Shown one piece after another: positions 27,516 to 35,942 of a stretch of 41,183 nucleotides of DNA (position 1 is its first letter; each line of letters begins with the position of its first letter). The notes beneath the pieces are model-generated. The model was not told where the DNA came from. It did no database searches and worked only from the letters and a program-made list of their open reading frames with translations. Made by a program: the position numbers and the translations under genes. Origin of the DNA: DASTGO01 sp035719045 (GTDB lineage Bacteria; Actinomycetota; Actinomycetes; Actinomycetales; Kineosporiaceae); contig DASTGO010000502.1 of the NCBI GenBank assembly GCA_035719045.1, positions 1 to 41,183 of the forward strand, written 5' to 3'.

Positions 27516-29030
27516 TCAGTTGACGTCGACCCAGCCGAGGGTCCGCTCGACGGCCTTCTTCCAGCCGGCGTATCCCTCGGCCCGCTGCTGGGCGGACCAC
27601 TGCGGGGTCCAGCGCTGCGCCTCGTTCCAGTTCTCCCGCAAGGCATCCGTGCCGGACCAGAATCCGACCGCCAGTCCCGCCGCATACGCCGCGCCGAGTG
27701 CGGTCGTCTCCGCCACCACCGGACGGCTGACCGGGACCCCGAGGATGTCCGCCTGCAGTTGCATGCACAGGCCGTTCGCGGTGACCCCGCCGTCGACCTT
27801 GAGCACGTCGAGAGCGACGCCGGAGTCCGCGGCCATCGCCTCGGCGACGTCGCGGCTCTGGTAGCAGATCGCCTCCAGGGTGGCCCGGGCCACGTGCCCG
27901 TTGGTGTTGTAGCGGGACAGGCCGACCACGGCGCCACGGGCGTCACTGCGCCAGTAGGGGGCGAACAGGCCGGAGAACGCCGGCACGAAGTACACCCCGC
28001 CGTTGTCCTCAACGGTGCGGGCCAGGGTCTCCACCTCGGCCGCCGACGAGATCAGGTGCAGCTGGTCGCGCAGCCACTGCACGGCCGAGCCGGTGACGGC
28101 GATAGAACCCTCCAGCGCGTACACCGGGTCCTGCCCGCCGAGCTGGTAGCAGACCGTCGTCAGCAGACCGTTCGCGCTGCGGACCGGCTCGGTCCCGGTG
28201 TTGAGCAACATGAAGTTGCCGGTGCCGTAGGTGTTCTTGGCCTCGCCCGGCGCGAAGCAGACCTGCCCGAACATCGCCGCCTGCTGGTCACCGAGGATCG
28301 CGGTCAGCGGTACGCCCGCGAATCCCGCGGGGGCGGCGACCACACCGTACGGCTGCGGGTCGGACGACGGGCGGATCGCCGGCAACATCGCCCGCGGGAT
28401 CCCGAAGAAGCCCAGCAGCTCCTCGTCCCAGTCCAGGGTGCGCAGGTCCATGAGCATGGTCCGGCTGGCGTTGGTGACGTCCGTGACGTGCACGCCGCCG
28501 TCCACCCCGCCGGTGAGATTCCACATCAACCAGGTGTCCGTGGTCCCGAACAGGGCGTCCCCGGCCTCGGCGTCCTCCCTGGCACCGGGGACGTTCTCCA
28601 GGATCCACTGGATCTTCCCGCCGGAGAAGTACGTCGCCGGGGGCAGGCCGGCCTTCTGCCGGATCACCTCGCCCCTGCCGTCACGTTCCAGGGCGCTGGC
28701 GATCCGGTCGGTGCGGGTGTCCTACCAGACGATGGCGTTGTGGTACGGCCGGCCGGTGCGGCGGTTCCACACCACGGTGGTCTCGCGCTGGTTGGTGATC
28801 CCGATCGCGGCCAGGTCGGACGCCTGCAGGCCCATCCCGTTGAGGGTGGTCTGGATGACCGAGCTGGTCCGCTCCCAGATCTCCACGGGGCTGTGCTCGA
28901 CCCAGCCGGCCCTGGGCATGATCTGCTCATGCTCCAGCTGGTACCTGCCGGCCTCACGTCCGGCGTGGTCGAAGACCATGAATCTGGTGCTGGTCGTGCC
29001 CTGGTCCACGGCACCGACGAAGTCAGCCAC
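27516..29030 (-). pseudogene. glpK: Glycerol kinase gene interrupted by one in-frame amber codon
   Basis: Read through, this is a full-length FGGY-family glycerol kinase of about 504 residues. It starts at GTG 29030 (GGAGGG upstream) with VGAVDQGTTSTRFMVFDHAG, then IGITNQRETTVVWNRRTG and PYHNAIVW. Codon 103 (28722-28724) is TAG, and the same frame continues DTRTDRIASALERDG, then GGKIQWILENV, WLMWNLTGGVDGGVH and DGGVTANGLCMQLQADIL. Glycerol kinases read IVWQDTRT at this point, so a CAG (Gln) to TAG change (one C-to-T on the coding strand, base 28724) explains the break. There is no frameshift or deletion. Restart at GTG 28667 would lack the N-terminal ATPase half. Neighbouring genes end in TAG normally, so recoding is unlikely. 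A base-call error cannot be excluded. Confidence 0.9.
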
Positions 29031-29217
29031 GGTCAGCCCTCCAGGTCGTCGTCGATCACGGGTTCCCGCCGGCCGCAGGCCGGGCCGCGGTCCTCATGAT
29101 TACCGATCCGGCGGCTGGGTACGCATCACGGGTGCCCGGTGGTGCCGCAGCGTCTCGCCGGCCGGGCCGACAGCGGCCGCTGACCTGCAGCGGCCCGGTT
29201 CCCGAAGGAGTAGACGC

Positions 29218-29493
29218 GTGCTTGGCTTCATCATCACTCTGATCATCATCGGGGCGATCGCGGGCTTCCTGGCCCGGCTCGTCGTGCCGGGACGTGACCC
29301 GATGGGCGTGGTCGCCACGATCGTGCTCGGGATCGTCGGCTCATTCGTCGGCGGGTTCCTCGGCTATGTGCTGTTCCACCACGACACGTCGCAGGGCGCG
29401 CTGCAGCCGTCCGGCATCATCGGCTCCGTCATCGGTGCCGTGATCGTCCTGCTCATCTACCGCGCGGCGACGGGTGGGCGGGCCAAGGTCTGA
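29218..29493 (+). CDS. GlsB/YeaQ/YmgE-family small membrane protein
   Basis: 91 residues from GTG 29218, with GAAGGAG seven bases upstream. Three TM helices make up nearly the whole protein: LGFIITLIIIGAIAGFLARL, then VVATIVLGIVGSFVGGFLGY, then GIIGSVIGAVIVLLIYRA. The pattern GAIAGFLARLVVPGRDPMG and GSFVGGFLG is diagnostic of the transglycosylase-associated/GlsB family of stress-induced small membrane proteins; molecular activity is not established. A strong terminator hairpin follows directly. Confidence 0.92.
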   Translation: MLGFIITLIIIGAIAGFLARLVVPGRDPMGVVATIVLGIVGSFVGGFLGYVLFHHDTSQGALQPSGIIGSVIGAVIVLLIYRAATGGRAKV

Positions 29494-29512
29494 CCCCCCT
29501 CCCACCCCGCAC

Positions 29513-29553
29513 GACGCGGCCCGGACCGGACGGTCCGGGCCGCGTCCTTCGTT
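29513..29553 (+). terminator. Strong rho-independent-type terminator after the GlsB-like gene
   Basis: A perfect 15-bp stem (GACGCGGCCCGGACC, 29513-29527, with its complement at 29532-29546), a four-base loop GGAC, then the T-rich CTTCGTT. It lies 20 bp after the stop codon. Confidence 0.9.
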
Positions 29554-29634
29554 CGGCTCCGTGACCGCCCGGGTGCATGCGATGATCGGGTTCCGCCCGG
29601 GGGTGTGCCGCTCCCGCGCGGGGAGGAGCGGGGC

Positions 29635-29847
29635 ATGGGCATTCCGGATGTCGTCGGCCTGGCCGGCATCGTGACCACGACGATTCCGGTGGGCGGCCTG
29701 GGAGAGGTCAGAGTCCGGGTCGGGCTCGGCTCGCAGACCTTCGGGGCCTACGCCTCCAACCGCGGGATGTCCGTGCCGTCCGGGACCCGGGTCACGATCG
29801 TGGAGTACTTCCCGCCGCGGACGGTCATCGTCTCTCCCGACCAGTAG
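29635..29847 (+). CDS. NfeD C-terminal (OB-fold)-like mini-protein
   Basis: 70 residues from ATG 29635, with GGGGAGGAG upstream. It consists of a single small beta-barrel: GLAGIVTTTIPVGGLGEVRV, RVGLGSQTFGAYASN, then SVPSGTRVTIVEYFPPRTVI. The order, with GxxGxxxTxLxPxGxVRV...A....IxxGTxVxVVE..G, is that of the soluble NfeD C-terminal OB domain, here without membrane helices. NfeD proteins are the usual genomic partners of flotillins, and a flotillin gene starts 140 bp downstream on the same strand. That supports the reading and suggests co-expression. Confidence 0.78.
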   Translation: MGIPDVVGLAGIVTTTIPVGGLGEVRVRVGLGSQTFGAYASNRGMSVPSGTRVTIVEYFPPRTVIVSPDQ

Positions 29848-29987
29848 CCGCGCCAGGGTCGCGGACCAGGCCGTCCAGATCCGGCGCAACCGCAGGACCT
29901 CCCGGCGCGTCCGAGGGCCCGCTCCACTCGTTCCACCGCAGCACCGCACATCCACCCCGAGGTTGTCGTCAGGAGTTGGCATCGGTC

Positions 29988-31562
29988 GTGAACATCACTG
30001 TCGCCGGGTCGCTGGTGGGGGCTCTCGCCCTCGGCGTCGTCGTGATCGTCATCGTCTTCAAGAGCATGTGGCGGGTCGCCGAACCCAACCAGGCCCTCAT
30101 CGTCTCCGGCTCCCGTGCCCGGGAGACCCCGGCGGGCATGGGTTTCCGGGTGGTCACCGGCCGGGGCACCTTCGTCATCCCCGGCGTCCAGGTGGTCCGC
30201 AAGCTGTCCCTGGACATCAACGAGGCGCCGCTGGCCGTCCAGTGCGTGACCAAGCAGGGCATCGACGTCGGCGTCCAGGGCGTGGTCATCTTCAAGGTCG
30301 GTGACGACGAGACCTCCATCGCCAACGCCGCCCGCCGGTTCCTTGACCAGCAGGACAAGATGGTCCAGAAGATCGTCAACGTCTTCGAGGGTCACCTGCG
30401 GTCGATCATCGGCTCGCTGACCATGGAGGAGATCGTCCGGGAGCGGGAGCGGCTGACCCAGGAGACCTGGTCGGCCGCCGGGGTGGAGCTGGAGAAGCTC
30501 GGCCTGGTCATCGACACCCTGCAGATCAAGGACCTGCACGACCCGACCGGCTACATCGCCAACCTGGCCCGCCCGCACGCCGCCGAGGTGGAGAAGCATG
30601 CCCGGATCGCCGAGGCGGTGGCCAACCAGCAGGCCACCGAGGCCGAGGCTGCGGCGCAGGCCCGCCAGGCCGAGGCGGTCCGGACCTCCCGGATCGCCCA
30701 GGCGCAGTACCAGGCCGAGGTCGACCAGGTGGCGGCGAAGGCGCAGCAGGCCGGGCCGCTGGCCGCCGCGGCCGCCCGTCAGGAGGTCGTCGTCCAGGAG
30801 ACCGAGGTCGCCAAGCTCGAGGCGTCCCGGCGCGAGCAGCAACTGGAGGCGGAGGTCCGCAGGCCGGCCGATGCCTCGCGGTACCGGGTCGAGCAGGAGG
30901 CACAGGCCGCCCGCAGCGCCGCGATCGCGGAGGCGGAGGCCCGCCGGGCCGCCGTCATCGCCGCCGCCGAGGCCGATGCGGAGAAGGCCCGGCTGACCGG
31001 TGAGGCCGAGAAGTCCCGACGGACCGCGATCGCCGATGCGGAGGCCATCGAGGGCGCCCGTCGTGGTGAGGCCGAGAAGGCCCGCCGGGTGGCCGAGGCC
31101 GAGGCGGTCCGGGCCGAGGGCGAGGCGCAGGCCGCGGCCATCCGGGCCACCGGTGACGCCGAGGCCAGCGCGATCCGGGCGAAGGGTCTGGCCGAGGCGG
31201 AGGCCGTCGAGCGGCGGGCCGAGGCGCTGGCGACGAACTCCGAGGCGGTTGTGCTGCAGGAGATCGCGGAGAACTACCCGCTCATCGTGGCCAATGCGGC
31301 CAAGGCGTTCGAGGGCGTCGGCAGCATGCAGGTCCTCAACGGCGCCGAGGGTGTCACGGAGATGCTGACCACGATCATCGGGCAGGGCCTGGCCGGGCTG
31401 AACGTGGTGCGCTCCATGATCGACGGCGGCAGTACCGGGCGGACGGCGGTGTCCCGCACCGTCGCGCGTTCGGCCTCGTCGGGGGCGGCCGCGGCCGGGG
31501 AGGTCGCGGCGCTGGACGGTGCCTCGCTGGACGGTGCCTCCGGGAACGAGTCCGGCAGGTAG
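29988..31562 (+). CDS. Flotillin-family (SPFH) protein
   Basis: 524 residues from GTG 29988; a TTG at 29976 abuts the AGGAG Shine-Dalgarno itself and is rejected. An N-terminal membrane helix (VAGSLVGALALGVVVIVIVF) precedes the SPFH domain (about 30-195) with RVAEPNQALIVSGSRARETP, RKLSLDINEAPLAVQCVTKQ and LEKLGLVIDTLQIKDLHDP. A long Ala/Glu-rich coiled coil (about 195-420, repeated EAEAxRxAAIxxAEA units) and the flotillin C-terminus (QEIAENYPLIVANAAKAFEG) follow. Flotillins scaffold membrane microdomains. The protein is cytoplasmic-side and self-assembling, and pairs with the adjacent NfeD-like protein. A short Ser/Ala tail includes a duplicated LDGAS. Confidence 0.93.
   Translation: MNITVAGSLVGALALGVVVIVIVFKSMWRVAEPNQALIVSGSRARETPAGMGFRVVTGRGTFVIPGVQVVRKLSLDINEAPLAVQCVTKQGIDVGVQGVVIFKVGDDETSIANAARRFLDQQDKMVQKIVNVFEGHLRSIIGSLTMEEIVRERERLTQETWSAAGVELEKLGLVIDTLQIKDLHDPTGYIANLARPHAAEVEKHARIAEAVANQQATEAEAAAQARQAEAVRTSRIAQAQYQAEVDQVAAKAQQAGPLAAAAARQEVVVQETEVAKLEASRREQQLEAEVRRPADASRYRVEQEAQAARSAAIAEAEARRAAVIAAAEADAEKARLTGEAEKSRRTAIADAEAIEGARRGEAEKARRVAEAEAVRAEGEAQAAAIRATGDAEASAIRAKGLAEAEAVERRAEALATNSEAVVLQEIAENYPLIVANAAKAFEGVGSMQVLNGAEGVTEMLTTIIGQGLAGLNVVRSMIDGGSTGRTAVSRTVARSASSGAAAAGEVAALDGASLDGASGNESGR
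31511..31540. repeat. 15-bp in-frame tandem duplication in the flotillin tail
   Basis: GCTGGACGGTGCCTC at 31511-31525 and again at 31526-31540. It encodes LDGAS twice near the C-terminus of the flotillin. Confidence 0.92.
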
Positions 31563-31716
31563 CACCTCCGGGACCGATGAGCCGGAAAGGTGTCATTCAC
31601 CCAAGAGGTGTGTTCCTGAAGTAACTCCACCGGACCCGGCGGCGCTGAACTGATCGAGGGAGGCGCCGCCGGAGCCCGGGGCGGAGTGGTCCGAGTCGAA
31701 CATGAGGAGGCTCGAC

Positions 31717-31827
31717 GTGGCCGTCATCGTCGCGCTCGTCGCCGTCCCCGCCGTGGCCCTGGTCATGGCGCTGGCCGCCCGGATGGAGCGGGGGATCGTC
31801 GTCCGCTCGCAGAGCCGCCGGCCCTGA
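31717..31827 (+). CDS. 36-residue single-TM microprotein
   Basis: A very small reading frame from GTG 31717, with a perfect AGGAGG six bases upstream; ATG 31702 in the same frame would itself contain that site. The product is one TM helix (VAVIVALVAVPAVALVMALA) followed by a basic tail with RMERGIVVRSQSRRP. The strong ribosome site, helix and basic anchor argue for a real membrane microprotein. It lies 150 bp after the flotillin gene and ends before a strong terminator. Function unknown; a flotillin-associated role is speculation. Confidence 0.6.
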   Translation: MAVIVALVAVPAVALVMALAARMERGIVVRSQSRRP

Positions 31828-31898
31828 GGCCGAGCGGTACAGGTGAATCAGGGCGCCGGCCAGGCACAGGCGCCGGCGGGGGGGAAGCGCGTTCCCTC

Positions 31899-31936
31899 CC
31901 GGGTGCGCCGCCCCGTCCGCGGGGCGGCGCACCCGG
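31899..31936. terminator. Bidirectional terminator between microprotein and pmt
   Basis: A perfect 16-bp stem (CCGGGTGCGCCGCCCC at 31899-31914 and its complement 31921-31936) with a six-base loop GTCCGC. It sits between the convergent microprotein gene and pmt. Confidence 0.85.
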
Positions 31937-31959
31937 TCGCATAGTGAGGGGTCAGGCGC

Positions 31960-33711
31960 TCAGATCCAGGACGGCAGCCACATCCGGGCGCTCCACTCCC
32001 CGCGCGGGATGATCTGGCCCGACAGCACCGGGTAGAAGAACGCGAAGGCCAGCACGGCCAGCACGACCACGGCGCCGGCCCCCACAGCCCCGTACAGCCG
32101 ACGTTGCGGGTCGGCCGTGCGCGGCCCGAGGACCAGTCCCAGCGCGAAGGTCAGCGAGAGCACGATCCACGGCACGAAGGCCACGGCGTAGAACGTGTAG
32201 ATCGTGCGGTCCTGGAACCTGAACCACGGCAGGTACCCGCCGGCCAGCCCGGCCAGCACCGCCCCGGCCCGCCAGTCCCGGCCGAGCAGCCAGCAGAACA
32301 GCAGCACGGCGATCGCGAGCGTGCCGCCCCACCAGATGATCGGGTTGCCCAGGTCGGTGATCGCCCGCGAGCACTCATCGACCTTGCAGCCGTTCACCCC
32401 GCGCTTGTAGGACTCGTAGAAGAACGCCGTCGGCCGCCCCAGCACCCCCCAGGACCAGGGGTTCGACTGGTACACGTGCGGGGAGTGCAGGTTGACGTTG
32501 AACTGCAGCATGTCCGCGTGGTAGTGCCACAGGCTGCGCAGACTGTCCGGGATCCAGCCGTAGTCCTTCGAGGGATGCTGGGCCCCCCACTGCCGGTAGT
32601 AGGCGTCCTTGGACCGGAACCAGCCGGCCCATGTCGCCACGTAGGTCAGCAGTGCAACCGGCACCACGGTGAAGAACGCGGTCGTGCCGTCCTTGAGCAG
32701 GGCTCCGGCGAACCACAGGCGCACCCGGGCGGCCCGCCGTGCGGCGACGTCCCAGCAGAACGACGCGACCCCGAACGCGGCCAGGAAGAACACCCCGGAC
32801 CACTTCGACCCGGCGGACAGTCCCAGGCAGATCGCGGCGGCCACCCGCCACCAGCGGATCCCCAGCCACGGGCCGAACCGCCCCGCGGCGATCTCCAGCG
32901 ACTCCACCTCCGGCCGGGCCGGGGAGGTGAGTTCCTCGGCAGTGCCGGGCACGAAGAGGTCGCCGGAGCCTTCGCCGGGTGGTGGATCGACCTCGCCGAG
33001 CCGGTCCCCGGGGACCTGCGCGGCCTCCCGGTCGGCGGCGCGTGCGGCCAGTTTCGCGGCCAGGCGCTGCCGGCTGCGGTCCCGGTCGACGAGGATGCAG
33101 CCGAAACCGGCCAGCGCCCAGAACATCACGAAGGTGTCCAGCAGGCCCGTCCGGCTGAGCACGAAGTGCTCCCCGTCGACGGCCAGCAGCAGCGCCGCCA
33201 CGCCGCCGAGCAGGGTTGAGCCGAACAGCCGCCGGGCGATCCGGCCGATCATGAGGATGGACAGGGTGCCCACGAGAGCGACCGAGAACCGCCAGCCCCA
33301 GGAGCTCTGCGGGCCGAACATCCACTCCCCGAAGGCGATCATCCACTTGCCGACCGGCGGGTGGACGACGAAGTCGGGGGAGTTGAGGAAGACGTTCACC
33401 GTGCCGTGGGTGAACCGCTCGTCGGGCTTGGGCGTGGAGTCGGCGTTGGTCGCCAGCTCGTAGCCGACGCGCAGGTAGGAGGCCCCCTGCTTGACGTAGT
33501 AGGTCTCGTCGAAGACGAGCTGGTGCGGCTTGTCGAGCTGCCAGAACCTGAGGAAGCCGCCGACGGCCGCGATGAGCAGCGGGACCGCCCAGCCCCAGAA
33601 CCGGTCGGTCGGGCGGTAGCCGAGCAGCCGGTAGCGCAGCCGGACGATCTCCTCGTCCGCCTCGCCCGGCCCGGAGGCGGCGTTCGGCGGCGCGGTCTGG
33701 GTCGACGTCAC
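31960..33711 (-). CDS. pmt: Dolichyl/polyprenyl-phosphate-mannose--protein mannosyltransferase (GT39)
   Basis: 583 residues from GTG 33711. The family signature is present: after TM1 (FWGWAVPLLIAAVGGFLRFW) comes HQLVFDETYYVKQGASYL with the catalytic Asp-Glu, then HPPVGKWMIAFGEWMFG and AVDGEHFVLSRTGLLDTFVM. About eleven TM helices follow, with extracytoplasmic loops GWFRSKDAYYRQW and HSPHVYQSNPWSWGVLGRPT. It transfers mannose from a polyprenyl-phosphate donor to Ser/Thr of exported proteins at the outer face of the membrane. A charged cytoplasmic loop at about 215-270 is longer than usual. It is divergent from rsmI, an arrangement common in actinobacteria. Confidence 0.93.
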   Translation of the reverse strand: MTSTQTAPPNAASGPGEADEEIVRLRYRLLGYRPTDRFWGWAVPLLIAAVGGFLRFWQLDKPHQLVFDETYYVKQGASYLRVGYELATNADSTPKPDERFTHGTVNVFLNSPDFVVHPPVGKWMIAFGEWMFGPQSSWGWRFSVALVGTLSILMIGRIARRLFGSTLLGGVAALLLAVDGEHFVLSRTGLLDTFVMFWALAGFGCILVDRDRSRQRLAAKLAARAADREAAQVPGDRLGEVDPPPGEGSGDLFVPGTAEELTSPARPEVESLEIAAGRFGPWLGIRWWRVAAAICLGLSAGSKWSGVFFLAAFGVASFCWDVAARRAARVRLWFAGALLKDGTTAFFTVVPVALLTYVATWAGWFRSKDAYYRQWGAQHPSKDYGWIPDSLRSLWHYHADMLQFNVNLHSPHVYQSNPWSWGVLGRPTAFFYESYKRGVNGCKVDECSRAITDLGNPIIWWGGTLAIAVLLFCWLLGRDWRAGAVLAGLAGGYLPWFRFQDRTIYTFYAVAFVPWIVLSLTFALGLVLGPRTADPQRRLYGAVGAGAVVVLAVLAFAFFYPVLSGQIIPRGEWSARMWLPSWI

Positions 33712-33717
33712 CGGGCC

Positions 33718-33723
33718 ATCGTA
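33718..33723 (-). promoter_or_regulatory. -10 element for a leaderless pmt transcript
   Basis: On the minus strand TACGAT ends exactly 6 bp before the GTG start of pmt, with no Shine-Dalgarno between. This fits transcription starting at the start codon. Confidence 0.55.
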
Positions 33724-33827
33724 GAAGCCGCTCCCGCAACCGCCTCCCGCCGGTGATCATGCCCTCGGATCGACGAGTCCCGGGGGCCGGAGTTGGCGGG
33801 GACCGGCCCGGGCAGGATGATCGGGCG

Positions 33828-34706
33828 GTGCCTTCCACGCAGGACGCCGGATCCTGGGCCGGCGACGGCCGGCTCATCCTGGCCGCGACCCCGATCGGGG
33901 ATCCGGCGGATGCCCCGGCCCGTCTCGCCCGGCTGATCGCCACCGCCGACGTGGTCGCGGCCGAGGACACCCGGCGGCTGCGCCGGCTGGCATCGGCGCT
34001 CGGGGTGAGCCCGTCCGGCCGGGTGGTCAGCTTCCACGAGCACAACGAGACCGCTCGGGCGGCCGAACTCGTGGCGGCGGCCGAGTCCGGGGCGACGGTG
34101 CTGGTGGTCACCGACGCGGGGATGCCCAGCGTGTCGGATCCCGGACTGCGGGCGGTGCGGGCCGCCGTCGACGCCGGGATCCCGGTGACCGCGGTGCCCG
34201 GCCCGTCCGCGGTGCTCACCGCGCTCGCCCTGTCCGGACTGGCCAGCGACCGGTTCTGCTTCGAGGGTTTCCTCCCGCGCAAGCCGGGGGAGCGCCGGCG
34301 CACGCTGGCCGCCCTGCAGGCCGAGCCGCGGACCATGGTGTTCTTCGAGGCGCCGCACCGGCTGGCCGCCACCCTGGCGGACCTGGCCGACCAGTTCGGC
34401 CCCGACCGGCCGGCCGCGGTGGCCCGGGAGCTGACCAAGACGTATGAGGAGGTTCTCCGGCAGCCCCTCGGCGAACTGGCGGCCTGGGCGGCCTCCCGGG
34501 AGGTGCTCGGCGAGATCACCCTCGTGGTGGCGGGACGGCCGTCGCCTCCGCCGCCGTCCGCGGACGACATCGCAGCCCTGGTCGCACAGGTCCGGCTTCG
34601 GGTCGACGGCGGTCAGCGGCTCAAGGACGCGGTGGCCGAGGTCGCCGCCGGCACCGGTGTCCCCAAACGGGAGCTCTACGACGCTGCCACCCGCGCCCGC
34701 GGCTGA
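33828..34706 (+). CDS. rsmI: 16S rRNA (cytidine(1402)-2'-O)-methyltransferase
   Basis: 292 residues from GTG 33828; a GATGAT hexamer ends 6 bp upstream (33816-33821) and the earlier ATG at 33753 would add a poor head. The SAM methyltransferase of the tetrapyrrole-methylase fold shows LAATPIGDP, VVAAEDTRRL, VSFHEHNE, VTDAGMPSVSDPG, AVPGPSAVLTALALSG, FEGFLPRKPGERR and FFEAPHRLAATL, then TKTYEEV. The family modifies C1402 of 16S rRNA for decoding accuracy. The C-terminal HTH-like tail (VPKRELYDAA) is also typical. Confidence 0.95.
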   Translation: MPSTQDAGSWAGDGRLILAATPIGDPADAPARLARLIATADVVAAEDTRRLRRLASALGVSPSGRVVSFHEHNETARAAELVAAAESGATVLVVTDAGMPSVSDPGLRAVRAAVDAGIPVTAVPGPSAVLTALALSGLASDRFCFEGFLPRKPGERRRTLAALQAEPRTMVFFEAPHRLAATLADLADQFGPDRPAAVARELTKTYEEVLRQPLGELAAWAASREVLGEITLVVAGRPSPPPPSADDIAALVAQVRLRVDGGQRLKDAVAEVAAGTGVPKRELYDAATRARG

Positions 34707-34753
34707 GGCTGAGGGCCGCTGGTGTCCGCAGGGTCGAGCTCGGAGGGCGAGCA

Positions 34754-34841
34754 CCGCGCGAGAGACGAGCCGCGCGAGAGACGAGCTCGTGGGCACGGTG
34801 GCACATCGTGCCCGAAAAACGGGCACGATGGCACATAGTGC
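34754..34841. repeat. Compound tandem and inverted repeat after rsmI
   Basis: CCGCGCGAGAGACGAG is duplicated perfectly (34754-34769, 34770-34785). Next, a 21-bp unit at 34791-34811 recurs at 34821-34841 with two changes (period 30). Between them ATCGTGCCCG-AAAAA-CGGGCACGAT (34805-34829) is a perfect 10-bp hairpin. Each unit also holds its own small dyad (GGCAC-ATC-GTGCC; GCAC-ATA-GTGC). The hairpin could end rsmI, but the nested layout looks like a dispersed intergenic repeat. The remainder of the 300-bp gap shows no gene. Confidence 0.85.
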
Positions 34842-35004
34842 TCACGAGGGATGGGTCGAGGGTTCCATGTCGGCGTAGTGTTCGGGCCCACCCTGGAGGA
34901 CAAGTCCCGCTAGCCGGCGCAGGTCGACGAGTCCGGCCGGGCGCTGACCGCGTGCCCTGGGGGCTGACGGGGGTGTCCTGATCGGGTGATCGCAGCCCGG
35001 CCTC

Positions 35005-35781
35005 TCAGCCGATCGTGCACAGGACGCAGAACTCGTTCCCCTCGGGGTCGGCCAGCACCGTCCAGGTCACCTGCTCGGGCGGCGCGCCGGCCTGGCCGAC
35101 CTCGGCCCGCCGGGCGCCGAGGTCGAGCAGCCGCTCCACCTCGGCGGCCTGGTCGGCGCCGGGGAGCGGGCGCACGTCGAGGTGCCAGCGGTTCTTCACC
35201 CGGTGCGGCTCGTCGCTGGGGACGAACTCCAGGTAGGGCCCGACGGCGTCCGCGGACCCTCCCGGCTCGGCCGTCGGATGCAGGGCGGCACCGTTCGGCC
35301 CGCTGTCGGTGATCGTCCAGCCGGTCGCGGCCGCCCAGAACCGGGACAGTGACACCGGCTCGATCGCGTCCACCACGACCGCGCCCACGGACCCGGTCTG
35401 CCGGTAGCGGTCCCGGGGGTCGAGCACGCACAGTTCGTTGCCCTCCGGGTCGGCCAGCACCGTCCACGGGACTTCGCCCTGGCCGATGTCCACCCGGCGG
35501 GCGCCCAGCCGCTCCAGCCGCTCGACGATGTCCGCCTGCTCCTGCGCGGTCCGTGCGGCCAGGTCCAGGTGGATCCGGTTCTTGGCCTGCTTCGGGTCGG
35601 TCACCGGCACGAAGACCAGCTCGATCCCGGGCTTCCCGTCCGGGGGGACCACGCTGACGTCCTCGGGCCAGTCCGCATCCTCGACCAGCATCGGCGTCCA
35701 GCCCAGGGCCCGGGCCCACCACCGGGCGAGTCCGGCCGGGTCGGGGGTGTCGATGACGACGCAGTCCAGCCTGGTGGCCAT
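35005..35781 (-). CDS. Double-domain VOC (glyoxalase-like) protein
   Basis: 258 residues from ATG 35781. Two tandem vicinal-oxygen-chelate half-units are present. Domain 1 (about 1-125) has LDCVVIDTPDPAGLARWWAR, PGIELVFVPVTDPKQAKNRI, HLDLAARTAQEQADIVERL and VLADPEGNELCVLDP. Domain 2 (about 130-258) has AVVVDAIEPVSLSRFWAAAT, PYLEFVPSDEPHRVKNRWHL and VLADPEGNEFCVLCTIG. The two halves are clearly duplicated. In such actinobacterial proteins metal binding and substrate are usually unknown; antibiotic or aldehyde detoxification has been seen for some relatives. It is divergent from the aminotransferase gene. Confidence 0.88.
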   Translation of the reverse strand: MATRLDCVVIDTPDPAGLARWWARALGWTPMLVEDADWPEDVSVVPPDGKPGIELVFVPVTDPKQAKNRIHLDLAARTAQEQADIVERLERLGARRVDIGQGEVPWTVLADPEGNELCVLDPRDRYRQTGSVGAVVVDAIEPVSLSRFWAAATGWTITDSGPNGAALHPTAEPGGSADAVGPYLEFVPSDEPHRVKNRWHLDVRPLPGADQAAEVERLLDLGARRAEVGQAGAPPEQVTWTVLADPEGNEFCVLCTIG

Positions 35782-35930
35782 GCCGGCCAGCCTGGTCCCG
35801 GTATCCTCCGGTCGCAACCGTCCAGGCCGCAGCGGTGATCCGGTGTGGCTGAAGGGACGCAACCACCCACGGCACCTGCCACGGGGCCGGAAACGGGCCC
35901 AAGCACCGGCCGGAACGAGCTCCGGATCAT

Positions 35931-35936
35931 TACTGT
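35931..35936 (+). promoter_or_regulatory. -10 element for a leaderless aminotransferase transcript
   Basis: TACTGT ends exactly 6 bp before ATG 35943, with no Shine-Dalgarno between. Confidence 0.55.
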
Positions 35937-35942
35937 GGCCGG

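Noticed and set aside
28722..28724. Pyrrolysine or other amber recoding in glpK
   Set aside because: Gln is the family residue, neighbouring genes use TAG as a normal stop, and no special downstream structure or pyl gene is seen.
29976..29987. TTG 29976 as flotillin start
   Set aside because: It touches the AGGAG sequence itself, leaving no spacing. GTG 29988 is 12 bases after it.
31686..32012. Plus-strand 108-residue frame over the microprotein
   Set aside because: It is a different frame, very Arg/Gly-rich, and runs through the terminator hairpin.
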